Positions 45,184 to 53,850 of a DNA stretch of 64,000 nucleotides are shown here, piece by piece. Below the pieces are notes generated by a model, which was given only the letters and a program-made list of their open reading frames with translations, ran no database searches and was not told where the DNA came from. Source of the stretch: DATCJA01 sp963814955 (GTDB lineage Bacteria; Acidobacteriota; Vicinamibacteria; Vicinamibacterales; UBA2999); assembly GCA_963814955.1 (NCBI GenBank), contig CAWFEX010000008.1, positions 62,001 through 126,000 of the forward strand. The letters are read 5' to 3'. The position numbers and the translations under genes were made by a program. Each line of letters starts with the position of its first letter. The stretch's first letter is position 1.

Positions 45184-45837
45184 ATGGGTGCACACGCCAT
45201 TCTCGCCACCGTCGCCGATCGGCCCGGAATCCTGAACGGCCTCACGAAAGTCCTCGCCGATCACCGCGCCAACATCACCTACGTCGACATCCACAACGGC
45301 GACCCGAACTCGACGACGTATTTCGAGTTGACGCTCGACAACAGCTCGCTCGAGACCGTGCTGGCCGATCTTCGGCAGGTGTCCGGCGTTGAGTCCGTCG
45401 TCGAGACCCCATCGTTCGCCAAGATTTACGGCAAGCGCATCATCGTCATGGGCGGAGGCGCCCAGGTCGGGCTCGTCGCGATGGGTGCCATCTCGGAGGC
45501 GGATCGCCACAACATCCGCGGTGAGCGCATTTCGGTGGACACCATTCCGCTGGTTGGCGAACAGGAACTGGCCGCGGCCGTGCGATCGGTCGTGCGGCTG
45601 CCCCGCGTTCGAATTCTGGTGCTCGCCGGCGCCCTCATGGGCGGCGAGATCACCGAGGCGGTCGAAGAAGTGAGGAAAAAGGGACTCTACGTGATTTCGC
45701 TGAATATGGCCGGCAGTGTGCCCGACGCCGCCGATCTGGTGGTCAGCGATCCGGTCCAGGCGGGCGTGATGGCTGTCATGGCGGTCGCCGATACCGCCCG
45801 GTTCGACCTGATGCGGCAGCTAAAGAAGAGGTACTAA
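45184..45837 (+). CDS. ACT domain protein, DUF5612-like
   Basis: 217 residues. The N-terminal ACT domain (GAHAILATVADRPGILNGLT, KVLADHRANITYVDIHNGDP) usually binds an amino acid. The C-terminal part (YGKRIIVMGGGAQVGLVAMG, SVDTIPLVGEQELAAAVRSV, VLAGALMGGEITEAVEEVRK) is a Rossmann-like sugar-isomerase-type domain that I associate with DUF5612. Its function is not known. ATG 45184 has no Shine-Dalgarno: a REP hairpin occupies the positions where it should be. The stop codon overlaps that of the convergent dehydrogenase gene by a few bases. Confidence 0.7.
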   Translation: MGAHAILATVADRPGILNGLTKVLADHRANITYVDIHNGDPNSTTYFELTLDNSSLETVLADLRQVSGVESVVETPSFAKIYGKRIIVMGGGAQVGLVAMGAISEADRHNIRGERISVDTIPLVGEQELAAAVRSVVRLPRVRILVLAGALMGGEITEAVEEVRKKGLYVISLNMAGSVPDAADLVVSDPVQAGVMAVMAVADTARFDLMRQLKKRY

Positions 45838-46721
45838 CCGTAGCGCGAAGGTTTGTTCACGAGGTACTCGTAAAACCCGCGGCCGCTCTTCCTGCCCAGA
45901 CGTCCGGCGAGCACCATCCGCTTCAACAGCGGCGGCGGAGCGTAGGTCGCCTCGCGGAACTCCTCGAACATGATGTTGGCGATGTAGTACGTGGTGTCGA
46001 GGCCCACGAAGTCCAGCAGCGTGAACGGCCCCATCGGATGGCCGCATCCCAGCCGCATCCCCTTGTCGATGTCCTCGAGCGTTCCGAGCCCGCGCTCGTA
46101 GGCACGAATGGCATCGAGCAGATACGGCACCAGCAGCCGATTGACGATGAAGCCCGGGCGGTCGGGAGCCGTGATCGGCTCCTTGCCGAGCGACTGCGCG
46201 AATCGAAACACCTTGTCGTAGGTATCGTCGCTCGTCGAAAGTGCGCGCACCACTTCGACCAGCTTCATCAGCGGTACGGGGTTGAAGAAGTGCAGGCCTG
46301 CGAACCGGTCCGGCCGCTTGGTGCCCGCCGCCAGTTCGGTGATGCACAGAGAGGACGTGTTCGAGCAGAACACGACGTGGTCGTCGACGAGCGCGTCGAG
46401 CATGCCGTACGCCGCCCGCTTCTGATCGAGATCTTCAACGATCGCCTCGACAATGAGATCGCACGACACCAGGCCGGAGAACACGGTGGTCCCGGAGAGG
46501 TTCGCCAGCGTCTGTTCTCTGGTTTCGGCGGAGACCTTTCCCTTGGCGACGCCCTCCTCCAGGAACCGTTTGACCCGGGCGAGGCCGTCATGAAGCCTGC
46601 GTTCGTCCACTTCATAGACGATCGTCCGGTAGCCGCACTGCGCACTCACCTGCGCGATACCCGATCCCATGAGCCCGCAGCCCAGGACGCCGACCGTCCG
46701 AACGGATAGCTTGTCGGTCAC
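45834..46721 (-). CDS. 3-hydroxyacyl-CoA (3-hydroxybutyryl-CoA) dehydrogenase
   Basis: 295 residues from GTG 46721 (VTDKLSVRTVGVLG) behind AGGGTAGGG; the frame is open to 46748. NAD-binding GCGLMGSGIAQ; the VFCSNTSSLCITELA stretch; catalytic His in GLHFFNPVPLMKLVEVV; GFIVNRLLVPYLLDAI; and the C-terminal GCGHPMGPFTLLDFVGLDTT. It oxidises L-3-hydroxyacyl-CoA with NAD+ in beta-oxidation or works in the reverse direction in butyrate/PHB metabolism. Length and motifs match the monofunctional 3-hydroxybutyryl-CoA dehydrogenase group. No other beta-oxidation gene is adjacent, so the pathway direction is open. Confidence 0.92.
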   Translation of the reverse strand: MTDKLSVRTVGVLGCGLMGSGIAQVSAQCGYRTIVYEVDERRLHDGLARVKRFLEEGVAKGKVSAETREQTLANLSGTTVFSGLVSCDLIVEAIVEDLDQKRAAYGMLDALVDDHVVFCSNTSSLCITELAAGTKRPDRFAGLHFFNPVPLMKLVEVVRALSTSDDTYDKVFRFAQSLGKEPITAPDRPGFIVNRLLVPYLLDAIRAYERGLGTLEDIDKGMRLGCGHPMGPFTLLDFVGLDTTYYIANIMFEEFREATYAPPPLLKRMVLAGRLGRKSGRGFYEYLVNKPSRYG

Positions 46722-46918
46722 AGCCCTACCCTTCGCCGTTCTGCCCACAAAAACCTTCGAAGCTCAGCGGGCATCGGTGTTGCTCTAATCCCGCAGGATC
46801 TACCACCCGAAAAGGGGAATATCACAGTTCTGCACGGTCCGACCGGGGTGGACTGGCGGGATTCCGACAGCCGCCCGCCGTCGCGCCGACGGTCGTCCGT
46901 TTGGAGGGGACCGATTTT

Positions 46919-49844
46919 ATGCCGCGTTCGCTTCTGGTTGGATTGTTCGTTGCCGCGACCATCATCTGGCCGCCACTCGTGCACGCACAAGGTGTGCAAA
47001 CCGGTACGGTCACCGGAATCGTAGATTCGGCGGACCGACTTCCGCTGCCGGGCGTGACCGTGACGGCCACATCGCCGGCGCTGCAGGGCGAGCGTTCGAC
47101 GGTTACCGACACCAATGGCGTCTATTACCTGAGAGCGCTGCCGCCCGGCACCTACACCATTGGTTTCGACCTGTCGAATTTCCAGCCATCCACGCGCACC
47201 GTTGTCGTCAACGTTGGCGGAGTGATCGCGGTCGATGCGACCCTGGCACTGGCGACGCTGAGCGAAACGGTCACCGTGACGGGAGAAGCGACATCAACGC
47301 TCGCAACCGTCTCGACCGGACAGACATACGTCAAGAGCGAGGTGGATGCGCTTCCGGTCGGGCGGCGGCCTGTCGACATCGCCGAGCTCGCACCCGGGTT
47401 GACGAGCAACACGTTCGCGGCCGGACAGCTCATTGTCGGCGGCGCGTTCGGCTTCGACAACATTTTCATGATGAACGGCGTCGACGTGAACGACAACCTG
47501 TTCGGGTCGGCAAATGACCTGTTCATCGAAGACGCGGTTCTGGAAACCAGCGTGCTCGCGCACGGGATCTCCGCCGCATACGGGCGGTTCTCGGGCGGGG
47601 TCGTCAACGTGGTGACCAAGAGCGGCGGCAACACGTTCGGTGGAAGCTTCCGTCAGAACCTGAGCAATCCCGCGTGGATTGTCGAAACCCCACGGCAGAA
47701 GCAGAGCGGCATCGTGAACCCGAGCATCGTGAGCAAGAACTACGAAGCCACAATGGGAGGTCCGATTGTCCGCGACCGCCTGTGGTTCTTCACGCGCGGG
47801 ACGTTATGAAAACGCCGACGCGGCGAACACGTTCACACAGACCGGTGGCTCGTTCCTTCGTACCGTCAACAACAAGCGCGGCGAGCTGAAGCTGACGGGG
47901 CTGGTGGCGCCGGCCCACACGCTGCAAGGGACGTTCATCAACAACGCCACCGAGCAGCGAAACACCTCCGGAGCGCCCCTGACGGCGCTCGTGGATGCCA
48001 GCACCTTGTATACGCGACAACTGCCCAACCACCTGTTTGCTGTCAATTACAACGGGGTTCTCGGGGCAACAACGCTGGCGACGCTGCAGTATTCGCACAA
48101 GAAGGACGGCCGGCGAAACAACGGCGGTCGCAGCACCAATATCCAGGATTCTCCGTTCGTCACGGCGGGAGCGACGCCAGGCGTGCCGGGGTTCCTCTTC
48201 TATCACGCGCCCTTCTTCGATGCGACGGACCCGGAAGATCGGAACAACCGCCAGCTGACCGGCAACCTTTCGCATCTGCTCTCAACCGAGCGTTTCGGAA
48301 GCCACGACCTGAAGGGCGGCGCCGAATATTTCGTCAACACCGGCATCGGCGGAAACTCCCAATCGTCAACCGGCTACGTGTTCAACACGGACTACGTGGT
48401 TCAGAACGGCCGCCCCGTGCTGGACGCCAGCGGCAGGCCGATTCCGCGTTTCACACCGGGCGTTTCTCTGGTGTGGAACACGCTGGCCACGCGCGGCGCC
48501 CAGATCGACATCAAGACGACCTCGCTCTATTTCGAGGATCGATGGACGGCGACGTCCCGACTGGCGCTCAATCTCGGTGCCCGGTTCGAAGCGGCGCGAA
48601 GCAACGCCACCGGCGATATCACGTCGGTCGATACGACGTCGCTGGTTCCACGTCTCGGAGCAACGTACGACCTCCTGGGCGACGGCTCGACGGCGCTCCA
48701 GGCCACGTACGGCCACTATTCAGGCAAATACAACCAGGTCCAGTTCTCGGCGAACACGAGCGTCATCAATCCAAGCGAAGTGGACTACGTGTACTCCGGT
48801 CCGGCGGGTGAAGGCAGCGATTTCGCGCCCGGCTTCGACATCGCGAATTATCGCCAGGCCGTGTCCGCGACCTTCCCCACTGCCAACGTCACGATGAGCG
48901 ACGGGATTCAGTCGCCGATCGTGCGGGAGCTCACGCTGGCCATCGACAGACAGCTCGGACAACGCGGCCACGCGAAGGGAACCTACGTGTGGCGGTCGAC
49001 GTCGAACTTCATCGACGACTTCATCGATCCGTCGACGGGCGTGACGAACATCCCGGTCATTGGTACTGTCGCCAACCGCGTGTATGACAACACCGATGAA
49101 CCGGTCCGCGACTACCAGGGGCTGATTTTCCAGAGCGATTACCGCCTGCGGCCGACCGTGAGCGTGGGCGGCCACTACACGCTTCAGCTCCGCAATCACG
49201 GCAACTTCGCGGGTGAATCGGCCGGCCGGCCGATTCCCGACTCTGTTTACGGAAACTATCCCGAGATATTCGGCCCGTCGCTCGACCGGCTGCTGCCCGA
49301 AGGGCGTCTCGACAACTATCAACAGCACAAGCTGCGCGTCTACGGCATCTACACCACGCCGTTCGGCCGTTTCGGGTCGCTCGATGTGGCGCCAATCTGG
49401 CGCGTGAATTCAGGAACGGTCTACAGCCACACGGCGTCGCTGCCGCTTACCGCCGTGCAGCTCGCCCGCAACCCGGGCTATCCGACGGTCAATATCAACC
49501 CCGCCGTCCGCCAGACGGTTTTCTTCGGCGAGCGAGGCGAGAACAGCTTCAAGGGTTACGGCGTCCTCGATTTCGCGGCTACCTACACGGTTCCCGTATG
49601 GCGAGCGGTGGCGCCGTGGCTGAAGCTCGAGATCTACAACGCGCTGAACAACCAGAAGCAGATTGCGTGGGATCGTACGGTCAGCGTCGATCAGAACAGC
49701 GCTCGCGATGCCAACGGCATTCCGACCGGCTTCGTCCAGGGCCCGCGATACGGGACCGCGACGAGCGACAACCAGTTCCCGCAGCCGTATCTCGGCCAGA
49801 ACGGGGGGCGCGCGTTGCGTCTCGCGTTTGGAATGCGGTTCTGA
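46919..49844 (+). CDS. TonB-dependent receptor, Oar-like (receptor 4), one frameshift
   Basis: About 974 residues. ATG 46919 has GGAGGGG upstream and starts a signal peptide (PRSLLVGLFVAATIIWPPLV). The carboxypeptidase-regulatory domain (VTGIVDSADRLPLPGVTVTA) and plug (LSETVTVTGEATSTLATVST, GGAFGFDNIFMMNGVDVNDN, VVNVVTKSGGNTFGGSF) are followed by MGGPIVRDRLWFFTRGRYEN, where a one-base shift near 47805 cuts the frame, and a barrel ending GGRALRLAFGMRF. The N-terminal half is of the shorter type, without the 'PLNGR' box. The 170 bp upstream hold no clear promoter. The substrate is unknown. Confidence 0.9.
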
Positions 49845-49867
49845 AGCGACCTGTTTTCAGAACTCAC

Positions 49868-49999
49868 GTAGGGCGCGGCTTCCGCCTCCGCTAAAGCTTC
49901 GGCGAGACTCGCCGTAGCACGAAGTGCGAGGCGGTTACACGGCGCCAGGCGGGCCGTGAAGGCCCGCCCTACCGCGCCTACCTACACCCCCCACCACCT
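49868..49999. repeat. REP cluster and GGTAGGT-type heptamers
   Basis: GTAG-headed GC-rich imperfect repeats (49868-49935), then GGCGGGCC/GGCCCGCC ending in CTAC (49948-49972) and the inverted heptamers CCACCTACCACCTA (about 49992-50006). Confidence 0.8.
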
Positions 50000-50063
50000 A
50001 CCACCTAGAAGGCCTCGTGCCCACAGCAGAGGTGTGGTATGGTGCGCGTTACTGAATGTGGAG

Positions 50064-50103
50064 AATCCATGATTTTGGTTCTCGAAATCAGTCTCCATGG
50101 ATT
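50064..50103 (+). promoter_or_regulatory. Stem-loop leader element, copy 1, upstream of receptor 5
   Basis: AATCCATG (50064-50071) pairs perfectly with CATGGATT (50096-50103) around a 24-nt loop, inside which GATTT and AAATC can also pair. The 40 nt match 53667-53706 in 32 positions. Each copy lies 145-165 nt upstream of the start codon of a TonB-dependent receptor. Confidence 0.5.
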
Positions 50104-50264
50104 TTGGCGCCCGTCGAGCTCAGGGCTTTTCCTATAAGCCGTTGAGCTGACAGCGCTTCGCAGCTGATCAGGGCTGGTACGTGTTTTTCGTAGCGTCGCC
50201 ACCACACGCATGAGGAAGCCTGGTTTCAGGCTTTGCGATGTACAGTCTTACCAAGGAGAGCGTC

Positions 50265-53200
50265 ATGAGCACGGCGTCTTTACGCCTCGTCTTCGGCTGC
50301 CTCGTCGTCAGTTAGTGTGCAGCGCCGCACCGCTCGCGGCCCAATCGATTACCGGCACTATTCAAGGCGTGGTTCGTGATGCCCAGAGCCTGGGTGTCCC
50401 GGGAGCCACGGTCACCGCTCGAAATATCGACACGAACGTCAGCCGCGACGTCGTTACCGACGGCGAAGGCATATACCGCTTTCTGAACATGCCTGTCGGT
50501 AATTACGAGCTCACCGTCGAACTATCCGGCTTCTCGCGATACGTCCGGTCCGGTCTCACACTGGCGTTGAACCAGACGGCCGTTGTCGATGTCGAGATCA
50601 GGCCGGCGGCCGTCACCGAAACGGTCGAAGTGCGCGCGGATGCGCCGATCATCAACACTCTGAACGCGGAAGTCGGCGTCCGGTTCGATACGAACCGTGT
50701 TGCCGAATTGCCGGTCATCGGCAGCCGCAACATCTTTGCTCTGGCGCGATCGGCTCCGGGGGTGAGCGAAATTGCCAGCGGCCAGAACAGTTTCGCCTCG
50801 GGTAACGCGGAGGCGAACTTTGCGTCGAACGGGGCACGGTTGCGCTCCAACAACATCATGATCGACGGTCAGGACGTCAACGATCCGAGCGTCACCGGCC
50901 GCCAGCAACCCATCAACAATACGGACATCGTTCAGGAGATTCGCCTCGTCACCAATCAGTTCGCGGCGGAATTCGGCCGCGCGGCCGGTTCGGTGATGAA
51001 CGTCGTCACCAAGAGCGGGACCAACAGCTTCGATGGCAGTCTGTTCTGGTTTCACAACGACAACAGCCTCAACACGCGCAGCAATCTCGACAAGGCCGCG
51101 GGCAGCGGCAATGCTCCCTTCCGCGTGGAAAATCAGGAGGGCGGCGTCGTCGGCGGTCCGGTCGTCCGCGGGCGGACCTTCTTCTTCGGCTCCTACCAGC
51201 GCTGGACCGATCGGCGCCTGGGCTCGGGGTTTACGTTGACTGGAGCGCCCACTGAAGCCGGGCGTCAAGTGCTCCAGACGGCCGCCGGCAACCGGCCGCA
51301 GGTTCAGGCGCTCCTGAAGCATCTGCCCGCCGGCACGCCAAACGGCCGTTCGGCGAACTTCACCGTCGGTGGCCAAACCTACGCTGTGCCGCTCAGCTCG
51401 TTGACCGGATCGGCCAGCCAGGTTCTGAACAACAACCAGGGAACCGCGCGTATCGATCATCAGCTGTCGCAGAACCACACGCTGACCGGCCGGTATCTCT
51501 TCGACGACACGCCAATCGACAACCGGAGCTCTACGGTGCAAGTGACGCCGCCAGGCTTGACTCACAACCAGCCATCGAACAGCCATGCCGTCAACATTTG
51601 GACGAACAGCGTCTTTGGAGCCAGCACGTCGAACGAGTTCCGCGTGGCGCTGTCGCACCTGGGCACGGTGACCGAGGGTGACAACCCGGCGGCGATGGAA
51701 ATCCCGTCCATCGAGATTACCGAGCTGGGGATGAACGGCTTCAATGCCGCGTCGAACCGCACGGCGATCGGCCTTGCCGTCAACTTCCCTCAGTTCCGCT
51801 ACGTCGACACGTATCAGGTGCAGAACAACGTCACGATGGTGCGTGGCAACCATCTGATAAAGGCCGGCCTTGACCTGCGGCGTGAGTACGTCAAGAGCTT
51901 CTTCTTCCCGACCATTCGCGGGCTGATACGGTACGCAACGCTCGATGCTTTCGTCAACGACGTTGCGGAGGCCACCAATATCAACAAACCGCTGCCGGGG
52001 GGCGCGGATGTCGTCTACTACCGCTGGTGGGATCGGTACTACTTTGCCCAGGACGACTGGCGAATCGGCTCGAACTTCACGGTCAACCTCGGCGTCCGGT
52101 ACGAGCTGCCTGGCAACAACATTCAGAGCTTGGTCGACCTGAACGAAAGCATCCTCAGCGCCAACAACAGCAACGAGCTTTTCAGGTTGAGCCAGACGCC
52201 GAAGACGGATCGGAACAACTTCCAGCCGCGTGTTGGTTTCAACTGGCAGCCGACGACGAGCACTGACGGACTGCTGGGAATGATCACCGGAGGCGACCGG
52301 TTCGTCGTACGCGGCGGGTACGCGCGAACCAACGATTACGCCTTCCTCAATATTGCGTTGAACATCGCCAGCTCGTTCCCGTTCGTGGCGGCCATCGCGG
52401 GCAACAACGTGTCGAACGCCTTTACGGTGTTGCAGAACACGCCCGCGGGGGTCCCGCAGGGTGTTAACCCGAATCTGTTGAACCGCACCGTCGTGGCAGA
52501 GGATTTCGGTTCGCCCACCTACGACCAGGTCAGTATCGGGATCGAGCGGCAGCTCAGCGAGAACCTGGCGATGCGAGCCGGTTACGTCGGCACGTTCGGT
52601 AACGGCCTGTACCAGACGCTCGACGGCAACCCGCGGCAGCCTTTCGCCGGCGCCGCCGGGCCGCGCGTGGATCCAACCCGCGGAGTGATTCGCCTGCGCG
52701 CCAACACCGCGGAATCCTGGTATCACTCCATCCAGACTGGCGTCGAGAAGCGGTTCAGCAATGGATTGAGCGCCGGAGTCCACTACACGTGGAGCCGTTT
52801 TACTGATACAGCATCGGAAGTCTTCAACACGTCCCAGGGTGAAGTGGCCGTAGCGCAGGACTCGTTCAACATCGCCGCCGACAAGGGACGCGCATCGTAC
52901 GACCGGCCGCAGCGACTGACAGGCAACTTCGTGTGGGAGCTGCCGTGGATGCGTGAGCAGCAGGGCGTGCGTCGCCAAAGTGCTGGGCGGCTGGCAGTTC
53001 AGCTCGTTCTTCACGTTCCAAAGCGGCGCGCCATTCACGCCGCTCAACGGCTCGGATCCCACCGGAGCGCTGGCTGGCATCGACGGCCTCGTCGGCAACG
53101 CGATTCGTCCGAATTGAACACTGACCGTGACCTCGCGACGATGACGATCGAGGAGCTTCGTGAAGCGGGCGGCGGGAGCTTGTTCAGGCCGCTGTGCGGC

Positions 53201-53476
53201 ATGCCGAGCCCGACCTGCGCCGGCGAGCGCGTCGGCAATGCGCCACGCAACCTGCTGCGCTCGGATGGAATCGGCAACGTCGATATCGGCATCATGAAGA
53301 ACACGCGATTCGTCAATGGTCACAACTTTCAAATCCGCATCGAGATGTTCAACGCGACGAACACGCGAAACTTCGGAATCCCGGATAGCCGCGTCACCTC
53401 GACGAACTTCCTGAATCAGTGGGCGACCGACGGCGGGTCCCGGCGGATCTGGGTCGCGGTGCGCTACACGTTCTAG
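50265..53476 (+). CDS. TonB-dependent receptor, Oar-like (receptor 5), frameshifts in signal peptide and barrel
   Basis: About 1070 residues. ATG 50265 follows AAGGAGAG. The signal peptide (MSTASLRLVFGCLVV) is interrupted by a one-base shift near 50312 and continues LVCSAAPLAAQSITGTIQGV. Carboxypeptidase-regulatory domain (DAQSLGVPGATVTARNIDTN), plug (VDVEIRPAAVTETVEVRADA, LRSNNIMIDGQDVNDPSVTG), VMNVVTKSGTNSFDGSLFWF and VVGGPVVRGRTFFFGSYQRW are all present. Between about 52970 and 53115 two compensating indels scramble 50 residues; in the neighbouring frame they read VLGGWQFSSFFTFQSGAPFT, a usual receptor segment. The C-terminus is SRRIWVAVRYTF. A continuous antisense frame of 986 codons covers it but is a shadow. 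Confidence 0.9.
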
Positions 53477-53495
53477 TTTCACACCGCATCCTTTA

Positions 53496-53521
53496 GGCGG
53501 GTCTAAAAAGACCCGCCCTAC
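53496..53521. repeat. REP hairpin
   Basis: GGCGGGTCT, AAAA loop, AGACCCGCC, then CTAC. It lies 20 bp after the receptor 5 stop and may also weaken read-through. Confidence 0.8.
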
Positions 53522-53530
53522 GCGCGTAGA

Positions 53531-53568
53531 AGGATTCGCGATCGGGTCACGGCCCGATCGCGAATCCT
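53531..53568. repeat. Perfect 16-bp inverted repeat with 6-nt loop
   Basis: AGGATTCGCGATCGGG (53531-53546), loop TCACGG, and the exact complement CCCGATCGCGAATCCT (53553-53568). No U-run follows, so it is not a canonical intrinsic terminator. It is unrelated to the REP stems. Confidence 0.7.
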
Positions 53569-53604
53569 CCCGATCGTCATCAAGCTTCTGTCGTTCCCTA
53601 TTTT

Positions 53605-53618
53605 TTGATCCTGATCAA
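53605..53618. promoter_or_regulatory. Perfect FNR/CRP-family box
   Basis: TTGAT-CCTG-ATCAA matches the FNR/DNR consensus TTGAT-N4-ATCAA exactly, in a small AT-rich island 233 bp upstream of the receptor 6 start. A weak -10-like TAAACT lies at 53632-53637. No regulator of this family is encoded in the window. Confidence 0.45.
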
Positions 53619-53666
53619 ACTTTGTCGTTCGTAAACTGCAGAGCCATCGAGACTTAGCTCGACGGC

Positions 53667-53706
53667 GATCCATGATCTTGGTTCCAGACATCGGCCTGCA
53701 TGGATT
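53667..53706 (+). promoter_or_regulatory. Stem-loop leader element, copy 2, upstream of receptor 6
   Basis: ATCCATG (53668-53674) pairs with CATGGAT (53699-53705); the first position of the longer arm has G in place of A, opposite T, allowing a G-U pair. The loop keeps TTGGTTC and CATCGG/AATCAG-like positions seen in copy 1. Confidence 0.5.
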
Positions 53707-53850
53707 CGATACTGCGTCCACCGAGTGCTTTCGCAGAAATCCCTGAATAACTACGCATCCCCGCCTGCGAAACAACTGGTACGCATCGGTATACCGCCCT
53801 ACGTCGCAAATACGCGACAGCTGAACCGTTTTGCTAAGGGAGAGGAATCC

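Noticed and set aside
50522..53482. 986-codon open frame on the minus strand opposite receptor 5
   Set aside because: It mirrors the codon pattern of a clear TonB-dependent receptor. Its composition (Arg/Val/Asp-rich, no motifs) is that of an antisense shadow in GC-rich DNA.
53496..53521. REP hairpins as intrinsic terminators
   Set aside because: Stems are strong, but T-runs are missing. Only 57046-57074 has the full terminator form, although some hairpins may still slow polymerase.
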